DNA from: Planctomycetota bacterium
Lineage (GTDB): Bacteria > Planctomycetota > Phycisphaerae > UBA1845
NCBI GenBank assembly: GCA_022567365.1
Contig: JADFHG010000269.1
Span: forward strand, 1-5,698
Direction: 5' to 3'
Length of the DNA stretch: 5,698 bases
How positions within the stretch are numbered: the stretch's first letter is position 1; each line of letters opens with the position of its first letter. A program made the position numbers and the translations under genes. Shown here piece by piece: positions 1 through 5,419 of this stretch. Below the pieces are notes generated by a model. The model had not been told where the DNA came from. It did not search any database and saw only the letters and a list, made by a program, of their open reading frames with translations.

Positions 1-133
1 CCGGAGAGTAACGGCGCAAGGGTCCCGAACAATCGCGCGGGCTGAAGGCTGAAGCACGCGGCTCGGGGGATGTCCGACAGCGGCGGACGCGGAGGCGAAG
101 GGTCGGGCGAAGGCCGACGACGGCGGCCGGGGC

Positions 134-367
134 GTGGTGTACCCGGTGATCCGCTGCCCGAAGTGCGGGTCGCGGGAGACGCACGTGACCAGCACGCAGC
201 GGCCGGTGCGGTATCACAAGTGCGATGCGTGCGGGGAGGCGTTCAAGAGCGCGGAGGCATGCCGGCCGCTGCATGGCCCGGTTTGGCGGAACCGGCGAGA
301 GATCCTATACTCCGCGGTGAACGTGGTTGGTGCGCGCGTTGGCCGAGCGATTGGCGGGCCGGTATGA
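134..367 (+). CDS. Small zinc-ribbon protein, function unknown
   Basis: A 77-residue protein. Two CxxC knuckles, Cys8-x2-Cys11 (CPKCG) and Cys30-x2-Cys33 (CDACG), are 18 residues apart, and the segment between them is rich in basic and polar residues. This is a classic four-cysteine zinc ribbon. The spacing and the ending CGEAFKS resemble the N-terminal ribbon of NrdR and the phage Ogr/Delta activators, but there is no ATP-cone, so it is not NrdR. The tail (residues 44-77) is basic with no recognisable fold. The start is GTG at 134: the frame is open back to a stop at 50-52 but offers no ATG. A second GTG follows directly at 137. Shine-Dalgarno support is weak (GGGG at 129-132). It stands alone, 211 bases before the next gene. 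Nucleic-acid binding is plausible by family analogy but is inference. The ribbon is solid; the exact start is less sure. Confidence 0.72.
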   Translation: MVYPVIRCPKCGSRETHVTSTQRPVRYHKCDACGEAFKSAEACRPLHGPVWRNRREILYSAVNVVGARVGRAIGGPV

Positions 368-439
368 AGGTCAAGAGACCGCGCGGGCACAACGCCTCCG
401 AAAAGGGGGACGGCGCACGGACGTAGATCGACGTCGGGC

Positions 440-541
440 CGGCAGCCCGTTGAAAAAGTGTGGCACTGGTTTCCAGCCAGCGTTTTCGCCGCCAAGATGC
501 CGGTGCCACGCGGATAGCGGGCCTTTTTCAACAGGCTGCTA
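440..541. repeat. Nested palindromic repeat, copy 1
   Basis: The outer arms are 440-458 (CGGCAGCCCGTTGAAAAAG) and 523-541, whose reverse complement is TAGCAGCCTGTTGAAAAAG; they match at 16 of 19 positions. Inside them is a second inverted repeat: 460-469 (GTGGCACTGG) against 500-509 (CCGGTGCCAC), 9 of 10 bases, with the odd pair able to form G-U in RNA. The element lies between the zinc-ribbon gene and the aminotransferase and ends 37 bases before the latter's start. A 7-base direct repeat, CGTCGGG (432-438 and 545-551), flanks it loosely and could be a target duplication or chance in GC-rich DNA. Confidence 0.85.
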
Positions 542-566
542 TGGCGTCGGGGGGAATCGAAGACAT

Positions 567-570
567 GGAG
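567..570 (+). promoter_or_regulatory. Shine-Dalgarno GGAG fixing the aminotransferase GTG start
   Basis: GGAG lies 8 bases before GTG at 579. The reading frame extends upstream without a stop through the palindromic repeat, so this site, together with the onset of family-like sequence (MNNPIADRV), decides the start. Confidence 0.6.
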
Positions 571-578
571 CTTGCCAA

Positions 579-1757
579 GTGAACAACCCAATCGCGGACC
601 GCGTGAAGGACGCCCGCCAATCCGACATTCGTCGATATTCGGCGATCTGTGCGGCGGTGAACGGCGTCAACCTCTCGCAGGGTGTGTGCGATCAGCCCGC
701 GCCACCGGTCGTCAAGGATGCGGCCAAACGTGCGATCGACCTCGAACACGCGACGTATACGAATCTGCGCGGGATCGTCGAGCTGCGCGAGGCCGTCGCC
801 GCGAAGATGCGCGATTTCAACGGTATCGAATGCGACCCCGAAACGGAAGTCGCGGTGACCGTGGGCTCGGCCGGTGCGTTCGCGTGTGCCGTTCTTTCCA
901 CGCTCAATCCGGGCGACGAGTGCGTCGTGTTCTCGCCGTACTACAGCTATCACGTCAACCTCTTGAAGTTGTTCGGGATCGCCGTCCGCTTCGTCGATCT
1001 TGCCGCGCCGGATTGGTCGTATTCGCGTGCGGACCTCGAGGCCGCGTTCACCGACAAGACGCGCATGGTCCTGGTCAACACGCCCAACAACCCGACGGGC
1101 AAGGTCTATTCGGAGGGTGAGCTTCTTCACGTCGCGGAGCTGGCGAATCGGCACAACGCCTGGATCGTCACCGACGAGATATACGAATATATCACCTACG
1201 GCGCACCCCATGTCAGCGTGGGCCGTTTCCCCGAGGCGCGGGCGCGAACGATCACGATAAGCGGCGCATCCAAGACGTATGCGGTAACGGGCTGGCGCAT
1301 CGGATACGCCGTCGGACCGGCGGAGATCATCGACCGGATGGCCGTCGTGAACGACCTTCTGTACATCTGCGCGCCCGCGCCGCTACAGCATGGCATCTCC
1401 GCCGGTATGCGATTGCCGGTCGATTACTACGAAGGCATGAGCAAGGACTACCTCCTCAAACGCGACATGCTGGTCGAAACGCTCGAGGCGGTCGGGTTCA
1501 CCGCGTTCATACCCGCTGGAAGCTACTATCTGCTGGCGTCGTTCGAGCCCGGGCGGTGGGAAGACGCGACGGCGGCGACCGAGTCGATCCTGGAGCGGGT
1601 CGGTGTCGCGACGGTGCCGGGGTCCGCGTTCTACCGAAACCCGGACGACGGACGACATCAGTTACGATTCTGTTACGCCAAGCAGACGGCGGACCTCGAG
1701 GACGCATGCCGGCGACTGCGGAAGCTCGCGGCCCAAGGCGCGGTCACCGCGGAGTAG
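579..1757 (+). CDS. PLP-dependent aminotransferase, class I/II fold (fold type I)
   Basis: A 392-residue, full-length aminotransferase, a usual size for the aspartate aminotransferase superfamily; cytoplasmic. Visible landmarks in order are NLSQG (31-35), YTNLRG (60-65), the cofactor phosphate-binding GSAGAF (96-101), SPYYSYH (119-125) with the ring-stacking aromatic, NNPTG (170-174), DEIYEYI with Asp199 and Tyr202 contacting PLP, and SGASKTYAVTGWRIGY with the Schiff-base lysine Lys232 and Arg240 eight residues on. Arg363 in LRFCY fits the substrate-carboxylate arginine. All catalytic residues are present, so it should be active. NLSQG is typical of the kynurenine/methionine/glutamine transaminase-like branch, but the following VCDQP replaces the usual FPDF, so the amino-acid substrate cannot be named. 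The GTG start at 579 is chosen because family-like sequence begins there and GGAG sits 8 bases upstream. It is flanked by repeats and is probably monocistronic. Confidence 0.93.
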   Translation: MNNPIADRVKDARQSDIRRYSAICAAVNGVNLSQGVCDQPAPPVVKDAAKRAIDLEHATYTNLRGIVELREAVAAKMRDFNGIECDPETEVAVTVGSAGAFACAVLSTLNPGDECVVFSPYYSYHVNLLKLFGIAVRFVDLAAPDWSYSRADLEAAFTDKTRMVLVNTPNNPTGKVYSEGELLHVAELANRHNAWIVTDEIYEYITYGAPHVSVGRFPEARARTITISGASKTYAVTGWRIGYAVGPAEIIDRMAVVNDLLYICAPAPLQHGISAGMRLPVDYYEGMSKDYLLKRDMLVETLEAVGFTAFIPAGSYYLLASFEPGRWEDATAATESILERVGVATVPGSAFYRNPDDGRHQLRFCYAKQTADLEDACRRLRKLAAQGAVTAE

Positions 1758-1768
1758 AGGCGCGGCGT

Positions 1769-1803
1769 GGACCGCGACCGGCGATCAGGCGGGCGCGCGG
1801 TCC
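1769..1803 (+). terminator. Hairpin just after the aminotransferase (possible transcript end)
   Basis: A perfect 8-bp inverted repeat, GGACCGCG (1769-1776) and CGCGGTCC (1796-1803), has a 19-base loop and begins 12 bases after the stop codon. No T-tract follows, so it is not a canonical intrinsic terminator. It could stabilise the 3' end of the mRNA or be a chance GC-rich stem. Confidence 0.25.
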
Positions 1804-1894
1804 GTGGGGCCGATCAAATCGCCGGTGTTTGCTCGCGAGATGCCGCCGAACACGGGAAACCCTGCCTATCGGACCCTCCGCCACGGGGCGCCCG

Positions 1895-2018
1895 TAGCAG
1901 CCAGTTGAAAAAGTCCGTGGGACCGACTTTCCAGCCTCGGTCAAACGTCGCCGGTGGCCCGAAAACGACCGACTGGAAAGTCGGTCCCACAAGGTATCCA
2001 GTTTGCAACAGGCTGGTA
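1895..2018. repeat. Nested palindromic repeat, copy 2 (largest and best structured)
   Basis: The outer arms are TAGCAGCCAGTTGAAAAAG (1895-1913) and 2001-2018, whose reverse complement is TACCAGCCTGTTGCAAAC. Inside is a perfect 18-bp inverted repeat, GTGGGACCGACTTTCCAG (1917-1934) against CTGGAAAGTCGGTCCCAC (1973-1990), with a 38-base centre. The right arm also holds its own competing hairpin: GACCGACT (1967-1974), GGAA loop, AGTCGGTC (1979-1986). The left half aligns with copy 1 through GTTGAAAAAGT, then GTGG, then TTTCCAGCC, so both are members of one family. It lies 137 bases after the aminotransferase stop. Confidence 0.88.
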
Positions 2019-2365
2019 GGGGCGCCATTCGCGGAACACGCGCGCGACGCGGTTTGGGCGCCGCTTCGACGATTCCGGTCGACAGGCGCGCCATTGCCGA
2101 CAATAATGGCAGCGGGCGGGCACGCAGCCGATTCCGGTCGAGACCGGGGCTGCCGGGTTCCGGCCAAGCGGGGGATCTTCCTCGATATTGCGCCCGCCTC
2201 GTGGGTTGGCACCGGCCCCCGGCAAGCGGGTCCGGCAAGCCGCCGCCAAGCCGTCGGCTGGCCGGTGGCTGGCGCGTTACCGATGCAAGCACGGGCCTGA
2301 TGCCCGCGCCAGACGTTTCTCGACGGGCTGCGACGCCCGATCAACATGATGAGAGCAAGCGACGG
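2019..2365. other. GC-rich non-coding leader upstream of the thioredoxin gene
   Basis: No credible gene on either strand; the open frames here give low-complexity Arg/Pro/Gly-rich translations. Structure seen: a 13-base direct repeat, CGATTCCGGTCGA, at 2070-2082 and 2129-2141, the second copy starting a 6-bp hairpin (CCGGTC 2134-2139, GACCGG 2142-2147); a hairpin GCCATT/AATGGC at 2090-2110; and an 8-bp stem CTGGCGCG (2269-2276) / CGCGCCAG (2305-2312) enclosing a smaller CGGGC/GCCCG stem (2292-2306) that overlaps it by two bases. The last of these ends 53 bases before the start codon. It could be 5'-UTR structure or remnants of other small repeats; no known riboswitch was recognised. Confidence 0.5.
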
Positions 2366-3421
2366 ATGAGAACGACGATCATATCGCTGACCACCTGTTT
2401 CGCATTGGGCCTTTGCACTTCGCCGGCACCGGCGGAGCTCACCATCGGCGACAAGGCTCCCCCGCTGAAATACTCCGATTGGATCCGAGGCAAACCCGTC
2501 GACCTTTCGGACAAGAGCAACAAGAAGATCATCCTTCTCGAGGTTTGGGCAACGTGGTGTCAACCCTGCTGGACGAGTTTTCCGCATCTGAGCGAGCTTC
2601 AAAGGCTGTACGCCAAGGATCTCACCGTCATCGGGGCCACGTCCTATGACCCGGGCAACACCCTCTCCACGGTGAAGCGCTTCGCGGACGTCCGTAGCAA
2701 GGAGATGGCGTATACCCTCGCATTCGACAAAGACGGCGCGACCAACCGCGCCTATATGGCGGGCGTCGGCGCGATGGGCATTCCGCAGGCCTTCTTGATC
2801 GACCGCGACCGCCGTCTCGCGTGGTCCGGCGACCCGAGGGACGATGCGATGGACACCGTCGTCGCCCAACTCGTCGCGGGCACGTACGACATCGACGCCG
2901 CGCGTGTCGAGGCCGAGGTGCAGGGCATGATGGGCGGCGTCTTTATGCAACTGCAAATGGGCAACTGGACCGCCGCGAAACGTGGACTTCTCGACATTCT
3001 CGAGAAACACCCGGAGAACGAACTCGCCCTCAACTTCATGCGTCAACTCTTCACCGACCAGTTCAGCGACGCGAAGGGGTTGCGCTCGTGGGCGCGGGCG
3101 CACATGGATGCCCACCGGGACAAACCGCTTGCGTTATCACGTCTCGCGGCCGCGGTCTTGGCTGTTCCCGACCTCGCGCTGGCGGCCCCCGACGTGGTCT
3201 TCGAAGCGGCGCGGGCGGCATACGAATCCGACAAGGGCCGGGCCGATCCCGAGGTCGTGGCCGGTTACGCCCGCTCGCTCTATATGATCGGTGCGCTGGA
3301 TCGCGCGATACTCGTACAGGAACAGGCGCTCGTCTTGGCAAGCGACGCGATGCGCTCGAGCTACGAGGCGGCGCTCGTGTATTACAACACGTGCAAACGC
3401 TTGCGCAAGGAGGCGCCGTAA
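2366..3421 (+). CDS. Exported TlpA-like thioredoxin-fold protein with helical C-terminal extension
   Basis: A 351-residue protein. Residues 1-23 form a signal peptide: MRTT, a hydrophobic stretch, then a likely cleavage after SPAPA. Residues about 24-165 are a thioredoxin fold of the TlpA/AhpC-like type: TIGDKAPPL opening, LEVWATWCQPC with the redox pair Cys65 and Cys68, and the cis-proline loop MGIPQAFLID with Pro140. Both active-site features are intact, so a periplasmic or extracytoplasmic thiol-disulfide reductase is likely. From about residue 170 to the end the protein is predicted mostly helical, with TPR-like segments (GNW..A..GLL.ILEKHPE from 199; another around 293-326). This extension, roughly half the protein, is absent from ordinary TlpA/ResA proteins of about 150-200 residues. 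ATG 2366 is chosen because it places the signal peptide at the N-terminus; the open frame upstream is not protein-like. The ribosome-binding site is weak. No operon partner; the redox client is unknown. Confidence 0.9.
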   Translation: MRTTIISLTTCFALGLCTSPAPAELTIGDKAPPLKYSDWIRGKPVDLSDKSNKKIILLEVWATWCQPCWTSFPHLSELQRLYAKDLTVIGATSYDPGNTLSTVKRFADVRSKEMAYTLAFDKDGATNRAYMAGVGAMGIPQAFLIDRDRRLAWSGDPRDDAMDTVVAQLVAGTYDIDAARVEAEVQGMMGGVFMQLQMGNWTAAKRGLLDILEKHPENELALNFMRQLFTDQFSDAKGLRSWARAHMDAHRDKPLALSRLAAAVLAVPDLALAAPDVVFEAARAAYESDKGRADPEVVAGYARSLYMIGALDRAILVQEQALVLASDAMRSSYEAALVYYNTCKRLRKEAP

Positions 3422-3488
3422 CGGGGGCGATGAGGTTGAGTTCAGATTTTGGGCGCTCAACGGCCGTCGCGGGGGGCGGCCGCTACTG

Positions 3489-3559
3489 CTTCAACAGCCT
3501 GCCAACAGCCTGTTGAAAAACGGGTTTGTTGTGAGACGGACTTTTTCAACGGACTGCCA
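3489..3559. repeat. Compound palindromic repeat, copy 3
   Basis: The main arms are CAACAGCCTGTTGAAAAA (3503-3520) and 3541-3559, whose reverse complement is TGGCAGTCCGTTGAAAAAG; the centre is only about 20 bases and lacks the inner GTGG...CCAC stem of copies 1 and 2. An extra right-type arm, CTTCAACAGCCTG (3489-3501), abuts the left arm, making a tail-to-tail pair (TTCAACAG 3490-3497 / CTGTTGAA 3510-3517) and an 11-base-period direct repeat, CAACAGCCTG, at 3492-3501 and 3503-3512. The copy starts 67 bases after the thioredoxin stop. Confidence 0.75.
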
Positions 3560-3652
3560 AGGCACGAAGTACAAGTGCGCGGAGATGCAACCGACATTGC
3601 GCGACGTATTGCCGTTGATTCCGTTTCGCGGACTCGCCGCTCGGGACTGACA

Positions 3653-3688
3653 ACTGATAGCTGATTACTGATAGCTGACAGCTATTAG
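3653..3688. repeat. Short tandem repeat ACTGATAGCTGA, period 14
   Basis: ACTGATAGCTGA occurs exactly at 3653-3664 and 3667-3678, with a related CTGACA just before. The second copy runs into a small hairpin, ATAGCT-GAC-AGCTAT (3671-3685). The tract is markedly AT-richer than its surroundings and ends 39 bases before the flavin reductase start. It could be an operator, part of a promoter, or a neutral simple repeat; the sequence alone does not decide. Confidence 0.6.
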
Positions 3689-3727
3689 TGCCTTAATCCT
3701 GACACCGACCTTCCGATTCGCACGGAC

Positions 3728-4372
3728 ATGAAACCACACGACGACTTCACGACGCTTATCACCAAAGACCGGCAAGACCGCGAAAACTTCAAGACGATGT
3801 TGTCGTGCGTGCTTCCCAGACCGATCGCGTTCGTCTCGACGATTTCCGCGGACGGCGTGGCCAACCTCGCACCGTTTTCGTTTTTCAACGCGGTTGGTTC
3901 GAACCCGCCGGCCGTGATCTTCTCGCCCTGCACGAAGGCGGACGGGACGACCAAGGACACGCTCAACAACATTCGCCAGGTTCCGGAGTTCGTCGTGCAC
4001 GTCGTGCCGTACGATATACGCGACGCGATGAACCGCGCGTCGTTTCCGTCGCCGCCGGAAGTAAACGAGTTCGAGACGGCGGGGTTCACGGCGATCCCGA
4101 GCCGGTTCGTCAAGCCGCCGCGGGCGGCCGAGTGTCCGGTACACATGGAGTGCAAGCTGATCGACATCGTGCCGGTCGGTGACGGTCCGCTCTCGGCCAA
4201 CATCTGCATTGGCCACATCGTGTGCTTTCACGTCGCCGACGGGTACCTCCTCGAGGACGGCACCGTCGACGTGGAGAAGATCGACCTCATCGCACGAATG
4301 GGCGGTGATGGTTACGCCACGATTCGCAATCGCTTCACGATGGCCAAACCCAACGGTCCGTCACCCACGTGA
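3728..4372 (+). CDS. Flavin reductase-like protein (FMN-binding split barrel)
   Basis: A 214-residue soluble protein of the flavin reductase / flavoredoxin-like family, of normal length. Family signatures are PRPIAFVST (30-38), NLAPFSFFNAV (46-56), NPPAVIFS (59-66), and KDTLNNIRQVPEFVVHVV from residue 76, the usual KDT...NI pattern of these FMN-binding barrels. A late segment, CPVHMECKLIDIVPVGDG, matches the strand that completes the barrel. Members bind FMN and either reduce free flavin with NAD(P)H for a partner oxygenase or act as electron-transfer flavoproteins; no partner oxygenase is visible here, so the reaction is not assigned. ATG 3728 gives a typical N-terminus; upstream sequence offers only a weak ribosome-binding site (ACGGA). 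It follows repeats 3 and the tandem repeat and converges with the kinase gene, 114 bases between stops. A hairpin, CGTCAC-CCAC-GTGACG (4359-4374), covers the stop codon. Confidence 0.92.
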   Translation: MKPHDDFTTLITKDRQDRENFKTMLSCVLPRPIAFVSTISADGVANLAPFSFFNAVGSNPPAVIFSPCTKADGTTKDTLNNIRQVPEFVVHVVPYDIRDAMNRASFPSPPEVNEFETAGFTAIPSRFVKPPRAAECPVHMECKLIDIVPVGDGPLSANICIGHIVCFHVADGYLLEDGTVDVEKIDLIARMGGDGYATIRNRFTMAKPNGPSPT

Positions 4373-4448
4373 CGAATCGCGATCAAACACATCGAAGGTC
4401 TATCCTCGTCCACGAACTGAAGACGTTTGATTGATGACCGAAACCCGG

Positions 4449-4461
4449 CCGCGCGCCGCGG
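4449..4461. other. Small GC hairpin between convergent genes
   Basis: CCGCG-CGC-CGCGG, a perfect 5-bp stem with a 3-base loop, lies between the convergent stop codons, 25 bases beyond the kinase stop. No T-tract lies next to it, so calling it a terminator would go beyond the sequence. Confidence 0.25.
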
Positions 4462-4489
4462 ACCCACATACTTCTTCAACGGGCGGCTA
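4460..4489 (-). repeat. Half-copy of the palindromic repeat, copy 4
   Basis: Read on the minus strand, this stretch begins TAGCCGCCCGTTGAAGAAG and continues through GTGGGTCC. It matches the left half of copy 2 (1895-1924) at 24 of 30 positions without gaps, including the start of the inner stem. No right half is recognisable further along. Its first three bases are the stop codon of the kinase gene. Confidence 0.7.
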
Positions 4490-5419
4490 GGCGTCGCCGA
4501 ATGCGCCGTCCGGGTCCACGGAGTCGGCGGGGTGCCCATCGTCCAACTCCATGTCTTCGAAGTCGTCGAGAAAGTCGTTTCGGTCCTCGAACGTACCCTG
4601 TTTGGCGAGAATGGTACGGGCAAGTTGTGCCCGGGTGATAAACGCCGACATGTCCGCGAGCCTGTCCGCGGGGGCGGTCGCGCAGCAATCGACGATGAGG
4701 CGGGCAACGCAGTTGGGTAGGTCGTCCATGGTCGGCACGTTTACCTGGGACACGCGCTTCCCGACGAGTCGTTGCGTATGCGGGTTGACGGTTCGGTTCA
4801 TTTCGGTCGCGATCGGCCGGCCCGTCAGGATACGGTGCAGCGACGCGCCGAGGCCGAACACGTCGGTTCGCTGGTCGAGTGTCTCGCGGTTGACCTGCTC
4901 CGGCGCCATATAATCGACGGTACCTTGGATACGCGGCTTCGGCTCGTGGATCTTGGTGCTCTGCCCGAAATCAATGAGCTTTGCACGACCGTCCGGTCTG
5001 ACGAGAATATTGCTCGGCTTGAGATCCGCGTGGACGAAACCACTGGTGTGCATGGCCTGGAGCCCGGCGGCGATCTGAAGGATCAGATCGAGGATCTCGT
5101 CGATGGGGCGTCCGTCCTTGTCCGACATGGGTACGCCGTCCACGTATTCCATGAAGAGCATCGCCCCGCGCACACGCAACCGCTGGCGGATCAAACGCAG
5201 CTCGAAGACCTTGCGTATAGCCGGGTGTTCGACATTCGTGCCGACGTTCGACTCCGTCCGAAACATCTCGACAAGGCTCATGTCCTCGGGCTTGGTGACC
5301 TTGACCGTCTTGACGGCGTAGTCCTTGCCTGAGCGCATGCAGCGCGCGCGATACACGCGGGTGCCCGCGCCCTCGCCCAGCTTCTCGACGATTCGATAAT
5401 TCGGAATGTCCAGCGTCAT
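4487..5419 (-). CDS. Hanks-type Ser/Thr protein kinase, soluble, non-RD
   Basis: A 310-residue protein kinase whose domain starts almost at residue 1 (NYRIVEKLGEGAGTRVYRA). Visible subdomains: Gly-rich loop LGEGAGTRV (14-22), ATP-anchoring Lys37 in YAVKTV, helix-C Glu56, catalytic loop HADLKPSN with Asp132 and Asn137, Mg-binding DFG with Asp150, GTVDYMAPEQ (166-175), and DVFGLGASLHRILTGRPI. All catalytic residues are present. The usual Arg of HRD is Ala131, so this is a non-RD kinase, probably not needing activation-loop phosphorylation in the usual way. There is no transmembrane segment or PASTA-like sensor, so it acts in the cytoplasm. The last 30 or so residues are strongly acidic (DDFEDMELDD). 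ATG at 5419 is preferred; the ATG at 5503 adds 28 Cys/Gly-rich residues unlike kinase sequence. An AGGG sits very close upstream, so ribosome-binding support is weak. Substrates are unknown. Confidence 0.9.
   Translation of the reverse strand: MTLDIPNYRIVEKLGEGAGTRVYRARCMRSGKDYAVKTVKVTKPEDMSLVEMFRTESNVGTNVEHPAIRKVFELRLIRQRLRVRGAMLFMEYVDGVPMSDKDGRPIDEILDLILQIAAGLQAMHTSGFVHADLKPSNILVRPDGRAKLIDFGQSTKIHEPKPRIQGTVDYMAPEQVNRETLDQRTDVFGLGASLHRILTGRPIATEMNRTVNPHTQRLVGKRVSQVNVPTMDDLPNCVARLIVDCCATAPADRLADMSAFITRAQLARTILAKQGTFEDRNDFLDDFEDMELDDGHPADSVDPDGAFGDA

Noticed and set aside
1..45. Possible C-terminal end of an upstream gene (frame 1 open to TGA at 43-45)
   Set aside because: Fourteen codons with no recognisable sequence; another frame is open to 50-52, so no gene end can be supported.
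70..426. 118-codon plus-strand frame over the zinc-ribbon gene
   Set aside because: It is out of frame with the CxxC protein and gives Arg/Gly-rich sequence without motifs.
327..578. In-frame extension of the aminotransferase upstream of GTG 579
   Set aside because: The extension would translate through the whole palindromic repeat and overlap the zinc-ribbon gene. It is Arg/Gly-rich and unlike the family, whereas 579 has GGAG at good spacing.
2003..2365. In-frame extension of the thioredoxin protein upstream of ATG 2366
   Set aside because: The translated stretch is low complexity and would bury the signal peptide inside the protein.
2346..2369. Seven-codon upstream ORF (ATGATG...TGA) overlapping the thioredoxin start by four bases
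   Set aside because: The ATGA overlap resembles translational coupling, but so short a frame is expected by chance and has no clear ribosome-binding site.
1814..3115. Long minus-strand open frame of 433 codons opposite the thioredoxin gene
   Set aside because: It spans the repeat, the leader and the antisense of a well-supported gene. Its translation shows no motif; long antisense frames are common in GC-rich DNA.
440..3559. Dispersed repeats considered as a CRISPR array or integron attC sites
   Set aside because: Copies are about 1-1.6 kb apart, differ in length, and have no regular spacers, cas genes, integrase or conserved attC core sites.
3881..3889. TTTTTCAAC inside the flavin reductase gene, matching the repeat core
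   Set aside because: It encodes the family-conserved FFN of SFFNAV and has no flanking arm similarity, so it is coincidental.
4772..5332. 186-codon plus-strand frame opposite the kinase
   Set aside because: It is antisense to the kinase catalytic domain, whose motifs are unambiguous on the minus strand.
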